Assembly: GCA_030765055.1 (NCBI GenBank)
Contig: CM060947.1
Location: 258,240,056 to 258,304,055 of the forward strand
Length of the DNA stretch: 64,000 bases
Direction: 5' to 3'
DNA from: Mantis religiosa
Taxonomy: Eukaryota > Arthropoda > Insecta > Mantodea > Mantidae
The position numbers were made by a program, and so were the translations under genes. Below, piece by piece: positions 55,295-64,000 of the stretch. The notes under the pieces were generated by a model. It saw only the letters and a list, made by a program, of their open reading frames with translations. It made no database searches and was not told the origin of the DNA. Position 1 is the stretch's first letter, and each line of letters begins with the position of its first letter.

Positions 55295-56194
55295 CGAGGG
55301 CTGTTCAATTAAGAATGATCACATTTTTTGGTTTTGAAAACGTACCTTTACTCATCCTCATAATTTTGATGGTCCTTCACAAAATAGTCGCCCCTGAATG
55401 CGATGTACTTGTCCCAGCGTTTCTGCCAGTCTTCAAAGACATGCTAGAAACTATTTTTGGAGAGATCCTTCAAAATTGCAGCCGCAGCCTTCACCACCGC
55501 TTCTGATAATGGATAATGCCTCCCACGAAGGCGTCTCTTCAAGTTAGGAAATAGAAAAAAGTCACATGGTGATAATATGGACTATAGGGATGGTGAGGGA
55601 TATACTTCACGTTGAGTTTTGCAAGATACTCAGCAACAACATTGGCAATATGCGGCCGCACATCATCGTGGTGCAGCATCCAACCTGCTTCACGGAAATG
55701 TGGTCTTTTGCGCCTGATATTGACTTGCAATGTTCTCAGGAGATCCCTGTAGTATTGTCCAGTTACTGATGTGTGTGCAGGTACAACATGTTGATAAACC
55801 ATTCCATGAATATCAAACAATGAGATGACCATATCTTTCCAGCAGAAGCAACCACTTTTGTTTATATGGAGGTTGGTGATAAAGGACATTTCCACGCTAA
55901 GCTTTTCTGTTTACTCACAGGATCAAAATGATGTAGCTAAGTTTCATCAGCAGTGATCATATTTGATAGGAACTACGGATCTTCCTCTAACATCAACATG
56001 AATTGCATTTTATCTCCATTGCAGCGGTAGGCGATACTGAACATGTCTGAACTTGCCTGGTTCTCACAGGCGAGAACCAGGAGTACCAACAGTGAAACTA
56101 CTACTGCATGTTTGTTTCACATTAAGCTAACAGAATATAATATGATTGAATTTCATTGCGAAAAATTATGTCCGTAAAAAATTATGATCACTCG
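55295..56194 (-). pseudogene. Mariner copy, minus strand, internally deleted
   Basis: The left end cgagggctgttcaattaaga is the terminal repeat of the family at 49.4 kb. The minus-strand frame 55895-55539 reads DMVISLFDIHGMVYQHVVPA, GWMLHHDDVRPHIANVVAEY and KYIPHHPYSPYYHH, where the third-aspartate motif is destroyed. At about 56000 the sequence jumps from the first-aspartate block to the start of the gene, so the whole DNA-binding domain is deleted. The 5' untranslated part reaches about 56190. Confidence 0.85.
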
Positions 56195-57007
56195 CTTTGA
56201 GACCCGGTGCACCAGTTACCGCCCTTACGGAAGGAAACATCTACACTACTGCTGCTAGTGTGAGAGAGGATAGACGAATTACCTTAAGATCACTTTCTGA
56301 AATACTGAACATTTCATTGGGTGCCACCCACACGTTGTTGTCAGAAACATTACACATGAGACATGTTTGTGCGCAATGGGTTCCAAGACTGTTGACTCCC
56401 GAACAAAAGGACATTCTTATGCAGCTCTGCATGCAGTTAAAGTTGATGCTAGAGGAAGATCCGGAGCTTCTTTCAAACGTAATCACTGCTGATGAAACTT
56501 GACTACATCATTTTGATCCTGAGAGGAAACAACAAAGCTTAGTGCGGAAATCTCCTTCTTCACCAACCCCCGAAAATAGCAAACGTGGTTGCTTCTGCTG
56601 ATACAGTTATGGTCAACTCATCCTTTGATATTCATGGAATGGTTTATCAGCATGTTGTACCTGCACACACATCAGTAACTGAACAATACTATAGGGGTGT
56701 CCTGAAAACATTGCAAGTCCATATCAGGTGCAAAATACCACATTTCCGTGAAGCAGGCTGGATGCTGTGCCACGATAATGCGTGGTCACATACTGTCAAT
56801 GTTTTTGCTGAATATCTTGCAGATATCAACGTGAAGTACATCACTCACCCTCCCTATAGTCCGGATTTAGCTCCATATGATTATTTTCTATACATTAACT
56901 TGAAGAAACGCTTTCGTGGGAGGCATTATCCATTATCACAAGCACTGGTGAAGGCTGCGGAGGCGATTTGAAGGATCTCTCAAAAATGTTTTCCAGCATG
57001 TTTTTGA
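56195..57007 (+). pseudogene. Mariner copy, plus strand, 5'-truncated
   Basis: The frame starts within the linker region (PGAPVTALTEGNIYTTAASV) and continues DRRITLRSLSEILNISLGAT, QWVPRLLTPEQKDILMQLCM and ITADET (first aspartate), then a stop. The next frame (56585-56971) carries YQHVVPAHTSVTEQYYRGVL, CHDNAWSHTVNVFAEYLADI (second aspartate) and PYSPDLAPYDYFLYINLKKR (third). The 3' end is cut at about 57007 by the LINE tail. It lies head to head with the previous copy. Confidence 0.88.
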
Positions 57008-57422
57008 AGACTCAACTCAACTCCATGTTGGTGGGCTGTTTGGAACACCCGAAGGATGGTCAAATCGTGTACCTGCTCTGGGTAGAGCTTAACCACGTTG
57101 TGGCGGGATGTGGATGTTGCAGAATGACGGGTGTATTTTAAGTGTGGTTAGTGTAGGGAGGTAGCTTGTTGCTCCTCAGGGAATGATGAACCGGGTGCTA
57201 CGGACAGCGTGCACCGCTGGTGGGTTAGTTAATAAACTAGGAAGGAGGTATGTATAATTTTGAATATTCCGGAATAAAAATTTTGGATTAGCTGAAATTT
57301 AATTTAGGCTGGAATGGAGATCATGAGGTTACCGGTAATGACCGCAAGACATGCGGGGTAACCGGTATCGCTTTAAGCGACGCTCACGAGGTACATAATC
57401 CCCAAGGGATCTGACGAGGTGG
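57008..57422 (-). pseudogene. 3' end of a Jockey-like LINE, interrupted by an LTR element
   Basis: On the minus strand the frame ends YRLPRMSCGHYR with its stop at 57329-57331, as in the copy at 9982, preceded by LVRSLG at the LTR junction. A 3' UTR of about 310 bp and a tail of gagttgagttgagtc at 57008-57024 complete the 3' end. The LTR element entered the coding part at 57422; the rest of the LINE would lie beyond the window. Confidence 0.85.
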
Positions 57423-58480
57423 TGTGGGTTCTTTTTCGGTTCGTTGTCCTAATGTGTGCTTGTTTAGGGCTGGAGTGTGAAAGGTTTGACGGTGAGGTGG
57501 AAAGGTGGGTGTTTTGTCTAATCGTCGGTGAGCTGGGATCTCTTTCTCAGGGTTCGGTTATGAAAAGTCGTGTTGACCGTCTTTCAATTCCTTTATTTTT
57601 CTTTAGCCGGGCTCTCGTAGCTCTCTTGTTAACACTTGCGTTGTCTTCCTAATTTTCCTTTCCCCTTTACGATGTTTTTACGTTGCTTCGCGGACTCCCT
57701 TGTTATTCCCTATATTTGCACTATCTTTATGACCATAACTCTAAGTCGGCCTGCGACATCTGATCCTACTTTTATCACAATACTCAGTACCGGAGTAACC
57801 TTCCAATAACACGTCTTCTCCCCGTCGTCCTCACTAGCAGATTGACGCTCTTTTGCCTGTCGTATTTTCAGCTTCTATGCTAGCTTTTCTTTCCTATCAC
57901 CGCCCATTTTCTATTCCTTTCCTATTTTACGCCTATCACGTGGTTTACTCTACATTTTATTGGCAGGGTTTATTTCTTTAATTTTCTCTTATTGGTCACC
58001 TCCGTATGTCGTTCCTATGCATCAGTACTATTCTCCGCCCCTCTGGGTTGTATGACCTCTCAGCGTCATAACGGTATTCTATCATGCTTGGCTGAGTCTT
58101 CCTTATACCTCGCATACTTTACTGGCGTCTTGGTGTCGGTTCTATTGTTCTGTGCTTCCTGCCTTGTCTATGTGCCCAGAGGCAACTCCTGTCCAATTTT
58201 TCCTTCATTTGTACTGTATTGCTATTTCGAATATTCTTTTTAACTTTGTTTCTTATATCATTTATTCCCTTTATATTCCCATTATGCTTATTTATGATCT
58301 CTACTGTTGTATTAGTTTCTATTGATCTTTTCCCTCTTGGAACCTGAGGTTTCTGCTTCAAATGCCCTTCGGAGGAATATTGCTATTTTTCTCACAAGTT
58401 GGGAAAAATTTCAAATTCCTTCGAAAGTCCCACTAAACCGCGACCTTCAAAGTTTAACTAACGTGCTAACGCTGACAATT
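57423..58480 (-). repeat. 3' LTR (right boundary uncertain)
   Basis: It is identical in text to 63279-64000 apart from four differences as far as 58144. The right boundary is a guess: a pyrimidine-rich tttctcctctttcccttcg at 58490-58508 could be the complement of the polypurine tract next to the LTR. Confidence 0.7.
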
Positions 58481-59204
58481 GTTACCTAGTTTCTCCTCTT
58501 TCCCTTCGTCAACGCAAGTGCAAGCAAGGAGCTTTAGAGCGTTTGTTTGGTTGTTTTTTTTTTACAATAAAATACATACATACATTTATACATTTATACC
58601 CTTATATACATTGTTACGTATTTTCTTAGTTTTCAATGTGTCCAATATTTTACATTACGTTATCAATCTGATTTTGCATTTTTGGATTGTCTCTCATTTT
58701 CTCTATTTATTTACATTATTTGTTTTATTGTTGTCTTTTGGGCTTTACATTGCCTCTTTAAGTATAGTGAACCTTTAATGTTTCATACACTGTCACTCGC
58801 GTCACTGCAATGTCGTGATTGCTTTTGTTTTCGGCACTTGTATTTATAATTCCTTGTATGTTCCGCTAACTTATTCTAAGTACAAATTTTTTTTATTAGT
58901 ATAACCAGGTGTAGCATTTGTTTATGTTATAGTCAAATTCCATTGCGTTTATTCTCTATGTCCGTTATTCTTATTTCTGTGAAACGTGTGTATTTCTTCT
59001 ATTTGTAACAAAGTGGTGTTTACTAATTACCTGTGCCGTACATTAATGAGTTCAGTGACTCCGATTCGCGTCAGGTAATGGTTTGAGTATGTGTGATTTC
59101 CAGTTCTTTAAAGGGTCGTAATAGTGCTATGTTATATCTACCTATGTTTTTCTTCGTTTTATAGTCTACCAGCTCAAAAGAACGATCACCGAATTTCGCA
59201 ACAA
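58481..59204 (-). other. Region between integrase and 3' LTR
   Basis: About 700 bp of T-rich plus strand without a recognisable protein on either strand. An env gene would be expected here in an errantivirus-type element, but I see no signal peptide, furin site or membrane-fusion motif. I consider it non-coding 3' sequence. Confidence 0.4.
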
Positions 59205-59843
59205 TCATAGCCGGCCCTTCCCAAAGGATATGCAGTTTTGTGATGTTTTGTTAAGCATTGAAGATTTGTTGTGGGTTCTCACTAGCACCTTATCTCCTAT
59301 GTTCGGCGTCCATTTCTTTTTGTATCTTTTCTTCCTTTTATTTCTAGTTTCTGCTCGTTTCCTCAGGCGTTCGTAGGCTTCTTGTATTTGCTGGATTTCG
59401 TTCATTTCGTCTGTGTTAATTGCTCTTTTTAAGCCTGGTAAAATGCTTTCTGGCGTTTGGTTTAGGTGTAGCTTGACTGGCGCTATACCCGTGTTCGGGT
59501 TAATCGTGTTGTTCATAATTTTTTCTATTAGTGGTAGTTGGGGGACCCACGAGGTATGTCTTTTGCGGTATGTTAATATTCGCAGGTAGATGAATAGATC
59601 CCTCATCTATCTCTCGCACGGGTTACTTTCCGGGTGGTATGCTGTGGAATTATATATTTTGATACCTGATGTTCTTATCTTATTTACGAAATGTTTGCCT
59701 TTGTGAATGGACGCGTTATCCGCCAAAATGGCGTCCATTTTACCATATTTCGGTATAAAATCGTCCAGAATTTTGCTTGCACAATTTGCGCTTGTTAGCC
59801 TCTTCATCGGGTATAATTTAGTGAATTTGGTAAATACGTCCAT
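59205..59843 (-). pseudogene. Integrase, catalytic core remnant and C-terminal domain
   Basis: Read from 59843: MDVFTKFTKLYPMKRLTSAN carries the first catalytic aspartate, GKMDAILADNASIHKGKHF the second, and YNSTAYHPESNPCER the glutamate of the D,D-35-E triad. A stop codon at 59607 follows directly. The same frame then continues MRDLFIYLRILTYRKRHTSW to IGDKVLVRTHN, the C-terminal domain with the GDKVLVR motif. The N-terminal zinc-binding HHCC part is missing, removed together with reverse transcriptase at a junction near 59845. A functional integrase would insert the cDNA; this one would need to be supplied by another element. Confidence 0.88.
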
Positions 59844-60790
59844 ATGTTTACATGCAGATCTGGTATTTCAGGGGAAAGTCTAAAGGTTGATTCTGTCTCT
59901 CCTTGTTTGACAGGTGTATTTTCTCTTACGTCCAGGGAGCCGTTTCTTATAGTGATGTGTGGATAACTGGTTTCGTTTCGTCTACCTGGGTCTTCCTTGC
60001 TCTCGCAGGTGTCGTCAAAATTATCCTCGACTTTGTCATCTTTATTTACCTCCTGGATTCTAAGTTCCGCAATGTGAACACCTGATTTTACCTGCACATA
60101 TTGCACAAAAAAGGTTTCTTCCTCTAATAGGTTTTCTGCCTCTGTTAAGTTAATGACCTGGTCAGTCAGCTGAGAGAACCCGATCGTTGCCTCTTCGTTA
60201 TCTCGTCGTATAGTTAAAAACCTGTTTGCATAGTTGATGTTAGCTTTAAATGTCTCTAGGAAATCACTTCCTAAAATGATTTGTACTGCCAGATGTGGTA
60301 TTATTAAGAAAATGAGTTCAACGTGCATTTGTCCTAAACGAAATGGAATCATTGTTTGTTTTTGAATGCGTTGTTTTTTCCTGCTGATGGCTGTCAAAAT
60401 ATATACATTCTTTGTGGGTAGTGTTTGTAGACGTAAACCTTTCATTTCTAAGTCGTTAAAGAATTTTAAACTGCATACAGAAGCAGTTGCTCCTGTATCC
60501 AAGGTTGCCTGATAAATTTCTTCGTTTATGGTGATTTCTATTTGTGGCGTTTCTACAATGTCCGGTTGTTTTATTTTTCCAGTCGTATTGTCACTTTCGG
60601 CCTCTGTCTCATCTGCCTGTATTTGTAATTTTGCTACAGCTTTGCTCCTGTTCCCATCTTGTTTCACATACCTCGGGGTCGGATTCGGGAACGTTATCCT
60701 ACCCACATCTAGTTTTCCTGGTGGAGTGTGTTCGTTGCGCCGTTTAGAGATGTATGTGTAGTTGGGACGAACGTCTGATTTGCAAACCAT
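59804..60790 (-). CDS. Pol remnant with aspartic protease
   Basis: The 328-residue ORF is in another frame than gag and overlaps its 3' end by about 80 bp. The offset corresponds to a -1 shift, as in many gypsy-type elements, although I cannot point to a clear slippery heptamer. The protease motif QATLDTGATASVCSLKF is at about residues 94-110, and IILGSDFLETFKANINY at about 168-184 is the flap-following motif of retropepsins. After this normally come the reverse transcriptase motifs, but the ORF instead ends in TESTFRLSPEIPDLHVN and runs out of frame into integrase DNA at about 59845. The protease itself looks intact. Confidence 0.88.
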   Translation of the reverse strand: MVCKSDVRPNYTYISKRRNEHTPPGKLDVGRITFPNPTPRYVKQDGNRSKAVAKLQIQADETEAESDNTTGKIKQPDIVETPQIEITINEEIYQATLDTGATASVCSLKFFNDLEMKGLRLQTLPTKNVYILTAISRKKQRIQKQTMIPFRLGQMHVELIFLIIPHLAVQIILGSDFLETFKANINYANRFLTIRRDNEEATIGFSQLTDQVINLTEAENLLEEETFFVQYVQVKSGVHIAELRIQEVNKDDKVEDNFDDTCESKEDPGRRNETSYPHITIRNGSLDVRENTPVKQGETESTFRLSPEIPDLHVNIWTYLPNSLNYTR

Positions 60791-62934
60791 TTCTGTCGTG
60801 TCACTGCGCCATTGTTATTATATACTGTCGTTGGAGATGTATTGCCTGGGTTTTCTTGCCTCGACGTTTGCTGGTTTTCCCTACTGTTCATGTGTTCTGT
60901 CCGGTTGTCTGTCACAGCGGGTCGGTTTTCCTGGTAATGTCCGTTATTGGTCCAATTACGGTCTGGTGGATTTTCTCGTGGTATATCGTTCGTATAGGGT
61001 CTCCTAACAGCATTGTATCTTCTCTCTCTTGTTGTGTTCCTGTCATAGCCGTTTCTCCTTTGCTGTGGTCTTTGTGTACGTACCCAATGTACGTTGTGTA
61101 GTTGTGGTTCCTGAAAATGGTGGGGATTTTCTCGGGTTTGTCTTTGGTAGCGTGTATTGTAGTTTCTGTGTTTAAATGCAGGTACATGGTCTCTGTATCG
61201 TTCTCTATTCTGGGCGTTGTCATTTCTCCGGGCATTTCCTGTGTTGTATGCCCTGGTCCCACTAAGATTCGGTTCATTGTATACCGGTCTGCCCTCTCGT
61301 GGTACTGTGTTTGAATCCGTCATCTGTGGTTGCAGTGCCGTCAGAAGTTCGATTGTCTCGTTTATAGTGTTCGGTCTTGCTACTATTAAATGGTTCTTTA
61401 TATGTTCTGGGAAATGTTTTATCACGAGATTAATGAATTCGTGATCCTCTATCGGCGGGTCAAGCATCTTACTCTGTTGTGCTAGGTCTAGAAAGTAGTC
61501 AACCATCTGTGTTCCCCTGTGCAGATATTTCCCTGTATTTATTTTGGTCCGCACAGCATATTGTGTGGCGCTATTCCAATATTTGGTGAGAAAGTTTTGT
61601 CGAAACTCTGCATACCTGGTATGGTCACCAACTGCTAATCGAAACCACGTGAGTGATCGTCCCTGTAAGCCTTTCTTAATAATAAGCATTTTGTATTCCT
61701 CTGGGATGTTTTTAAGAGTGAAATATGCTTCTACGTCCATTATATAACGCTTCGCGTTGTCCCTTTCATCATTGAATGTTGGCACGGTAATTTCATTTAA
61801 TAGGTTAAAATGGTAGGGGTATCCTGTATTTGCGCAATTATTGAAAATGCTACCCTGATTCACACTATTACATGTATCTGTGGGGGCTGATGAAGGAGTG
61901 TTCTGGCACGAGTTCAACATCCCCTGCCTAACCGGTACGTTCGGAATGTCAGTACTCTGAGGCTGGCCATTTGTTATTCTGAGGTCGTTAATGGCCTCTT
62001 TGAGCACTGTCATTTCTCGCGTATGGTTTGCAATGGTTACTTGCGTTGACCGGTGAGCTGCGGCCGCCTGCGTCAAAGTTTCTTTAATTACTATGAGTTC
62101 AGACTGTGTCTGCTCGTGCCATTCCTTTTGTCTATTTTCTATACTGGCGCAGGTATTTCGCAACTCATCGCTCAACTGGGCATGCACATTATTACTGGTA
62201 CTAGACATGTTATTTATTCTTTCTTTGATATTTACAATGTCCTGCTGTGCATCATGCATTTCTGTACGCATGTGTAGGAATTCTGCCTGAGTTGTGGCCT
62301 GTCCTAACCTAATGTTCTCTAGGTGTCTATTTTGTTCTATTAGTTTACTTTCTAACTGGTTTCGTAAAGTTTGTGTTTGTTCTGCTATTTTCTTTTCTAG
62401 GGTCTGATTTTGCTCTAATATTTTCGTTTCTAGTCTTTGGGTTTTCTCTCCTAGTTCTCCTAATCTGGTCTCTAGGTTCTGATTTTGTTCTTCTAATCTA
62501 CTTTCTAGGGTCTGGTTCTGTTCTACAATTTTAGTTTCTAGTCTTTGGGTTTGTTCACCTAGTTCTCCTAATCTTGTTTCTATGTTCTGAGTTTGTTCTC
62601 CTAATCTAGTTTCTATGTGCTGGGTTTGTTCTCCTAATCTAGTTTCTATGTGCTGGGTTTGTTCTCCTAATCTAGTTTCTATGTGCTGGCTTTGTTCTTC
62701 TAATCTAGTTTCTATGTGCTGACTTTGTTCTTCTAACCTAGTTTCTATGTGCTGGCTTTGTTCTTCTAATCTAGTTTCTATATTGTTCTGAAATTGTTGG
62801 AGCATCTGTTGCATTGTAGTTGTGAGGCTTACTACTGTTGCAGTACTAATGTCTTGTGCTGGGCTGTTCATGTTTTGCTCCTGTGATTGTTCCGCCATTG
62901 TTACTTTTGTCGTTCTACCACTTCTCAGTAGCAT
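60709..62934 (-). CDS. Gag polyprotein, 741 residues, with hendecad coiled coil
   Basis: The start at 62934 lies about 325 bp after the primer-binding site. Residues 45-210 form a coiled coil made mostly of an 11-residue unit like IETRLEEQSQH, repeated about nine times and then degenerating into QTLESRLEEQNQ and similar. A second helical part runs to about 320. A Ser/Thr/Asn-rich linker precedes the gag core at about 375-540 (LLNEITVPTFNDERDNAKRY, GLQGRSLTWFRLAVG, VDYFLDLAQQSKMLD). The C-terminal 200 residues are rich in Arg and Asn, likely for RNA binding, with no CCHC zinc knuckle. The frame is fully open, consistent with a young copy whose gag still assembles particles. Confidence 0.9.
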   Translation of the reverse strand: MLLRSGRTTKVTMAEQSQEQNMNSPAQDISTATVVSLTTTMQQMLQQFQNNIETRLEEQSQHIETRLEEQSQHIETRLEEQSQHIETRLGEQTQHIETRLGEQTQHIETRLGEQTQNIETRLGELGEQTQRLETKIVEQNQTLESRLEEQNQNLETRLGELGEKTQRLETKILEQNQTLEKKIAEQTQTLRNQLESKLIEQNRHLENIRLGQATTQAEFLHMRTEMHDAQQDIVNIKERINNMSSTSNNVHAQLSDELRNTCASIENRQKEWHEQTQSELIVIKETLTQAAAAHRSTQVTIANHTREMTVLKEAINDLRITNGQPQSTDIPNVPVRQGMLNSCQNTPSSAPTDTCNSVNQGSIFNNCANTGYPYHFNLLNEITVPTFNDERDNAKRYIMDVEAYFTLKNIPEEYKMLIIKKGLQGRSLTWFRLAVGDHTRYAEFRQNFLTKYWNSATQYAVRTKINTGKYLHRGTQMVDYFLDLAQQSKMLDPPIEDHEFINLVIKHFPEHIKNHLIVARPNTINETIELLTALQPQMTDSNTVPREGRPVYNEPNLSGTRAYNTGNARRNDNAQNRERYRDHVPAFKHRNYNTRYQRQTRENPHHFQEPQLHNVHWVRTQRPQQRRNGYDRNTTRERRYNAVRRPYTNDIPRENPPDRNWTNNGHYQENRPAVTDNRTEHMNSRENQQTSRQENPGNTSPTTVYNNNGAVTRQKWFANQTFVPTTHTSLNGATNTLHQEN

Positions 62935-63258
62935 ATACTTAACGACAGTCTACGGATGTACTACTTGGCTGTCCCTATGTCTCTTCTCCTTGTAGAAAGA
63001 TGTTTAAGGTGTACTTACTCGTGCTGATGTGTTGTTTTTACCTCCTTTGGCTCTGATGGTTGTTACGTCCCTGTTGTCGTGTTGGATGCCCTCGTCCCTA
63101 GCGTTCTTCTCCGTTGTCGTGATGTTGAAGTTGTAGTTGTTGCTTCCTGTTGTCGCCGTGGTCGGTCCCCTGGTCCTCGGCGTGCGTCTCCGGTGTCGTG
63201 ATGCTAAAGTTGTATGTTCCTCGTTGTCGTAGTGCCGAACTTCAGAGTTGGTTTAGGA

Positions 63259-63272
63259 CACGTTGGGCGCCA
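63259..63272 (-). promoter_or_regulatory. tRNA-Lys-type primer-binding site
   Basis: The minus strand reads TGGCGCCCAACGTG six bases after the end of the 5' LTR. This matches the primer-binding site complementary to the 3' end of tRNA-Lys used by gypsy-group elements. It differs from the site of the element at 9.4 kb. Confidence 0.88.
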
Positions 63273-63278
63273 GTTTGG

Positions 63279-64000
63279 TGTGGGTTCTTTTTCGGTTCGT
63301 TGTCCTAATGTGTGCTTGTTTAGGGCTGGAGTGTGAAAGGTTTGACGGTGAGGTGGAAAGGTGGGTGTTTTGTCTAATCGTCGGTGAGCTGGGATCTCTT
63401 TCTCAGGGTTCGGTTATGAAAAGTCGTGTTGACCGTCTTTCAATTCCTTTATTTTTCTTTAGCCGGGCTCTCGTAGCTCTCTTGTTAACACTTGCGTTGT
63501 CTTCCTAATTTTCCTTTCCCCTTTACGATGTTTTTACGTTGCTTCGCGGACTCCCTTGTTATTCCCTATATTTGCACTATCTTTATGACCATAACTCTAA
63601 GTCGGCCTGCGACATCTGATCCTACTTTTATCACAATACTCAGTACCGGAGTAACCTTCCAATAACACGTCTTCTCCCCGTCGTCCTCACTAGCAGAGTG
63701 ACGCTCTTTTGCCTGTCGTATTTTCAGCTTCTATCCTAGCTTTTCTTTCCTATCACCGCTCATTTTCTATTCCTTTCCTATTTTACGCCTATCACGTGGT
63801 TTACTCTACATTTTATTGGCAGGGTTTATTTCTTTAATTTTCTCTTATTGGTCACCTCCGTATGTCGTTCCTATGCATCAGTACTATTCTCCGCCCCTCT
63901 GGGTTGTATGACCTCTCAGCGTCATAACGGTATTCTATCATGCTTGGCTGAGTTTTCCTTATACCTCGCATACTTTACTGGCGTCTTGGTGTCGGTTCTA
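63279..64000 (-). repeat. 5' LTR, cut by window end
   Basis: It is the partner of the LTR at 57423; differences noted by eye lie at the equivalents of 57844, 57880, 57906 and 58099. The promoter of the element must lie in this LTR, beyond or near the window end. Confidence 0.9.

Larger units (their letters stand above)
57423..64000 (-). mobile_element. Young gypsy-type LTR retrotransposon lacking RT/RNase H
   Basis: The left LTR starts at 57423 and the right LTR at 63279, both as TGTGGGTTCTTTTTCGG on the plus strand. Over the ~720 bp visible in both, I count four substitutions, so insertion is recent. The order on the minus strand is 5' LTR, primer-binding site, gag, protease, integrase, 3' LTR. 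Reverse transcriptase and RNase H are absent. The 5' LTR runs past the window end. Confidence 0.92.

Noticed and set aside
58119..59204. env gene of an errantivirus-like element
   Set aside because: The short minus-strand ORF at 58119-58361 lies within the LTR and shows no envelope features; nothing else in the region looks like env.
60709..60790. Slippery site for a -1 frameshift between gag and pol
   Set aside because: The frames have the right offset, but I could not find a convincing X-XXY-YYZ heptamer in the overlap.
60528..62290. Several plus-strand ORFs rich in Cys, Val and Ser
   Set aside because: They are antisense to gag and protease.

Overview
This window looks like repeat-rich, AT-rich intergenic DNA from an arthropod, most likely an insect. 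The density of mariner/Tc1 elements, tRNA-headed short elements, a Jockey-like LINE and gypsy-type LTR elements would fit a large polyneopteran genome such as a cockroach or termite, but the species is inference. I find no credible host protein gene, rRNA gene or functional tRNA gene. Almost every recognisable protein is a decayed transposase, reverse transcriptase, gag, protease or integrase.

Layout. 0.2-2.7 kb: a 107-bp satellite that ends in tRNA-like SINE heads, a possible core promoter, and a 121-bp satellite. 2.9-5.3 kb: a mariner split by a GC-rich insertion that itself holds a TTAA-flanked DNA transposon. 5.3-5.9 kb: a large inverted repeat of a tRNA-headed element. 6.5-8.5 kb: a mariner whose 3' end became an 85-bp tandem array. 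8.5-11.4 kb: a gag gene and LTR, the LTR split by a Jockey-like LINE. 11.5-13 kb: a second mariner type. 13.9-23.7 kb: three 121-bp satellite blocks, a LINE 3' end, another mariner, further SINEs and a Tc1-like derivative. 24-25.9 kb: SINE-A copies, a Tc1-like fragment and a GIY-YIG fragment. 27-31.9 kb: a degraded Tc1-like element, then a ZMYM1/hAT-like ORF broken by a mariner and by a solo LTR, then a second solo LTR. 33.4-37.6 kb: a mariner, a 2-kb foldback element with twelve 133-bp repeats between tRNA-like ends, and a MITE. 38-46.5 kb: several broken Tc1/mariner relatives and a mariner with a 127-bp internal tandem array. 46.8-48.7 kb: the longest 107-bp array. 49.4-57 kb: four more mariner copies, another 121-bp array and a LINE end. 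57.4-64 kb: a young gypsy-type LTR element with near-identical LTRs that lacks reverse transcriptase and RNase H.

The recurrent and least expected theme is tandem amplification of internal segments of transposable elements into satellite-like arrays (85, 107, 127 and 133 bp), several still attached to their parent element. The 121-bp family has one conserved terminus and carries several GATA-type motifs per monomer. All coordinates and similarities come from reading the sequence; family names rest on recognised motifs, not on a database search.
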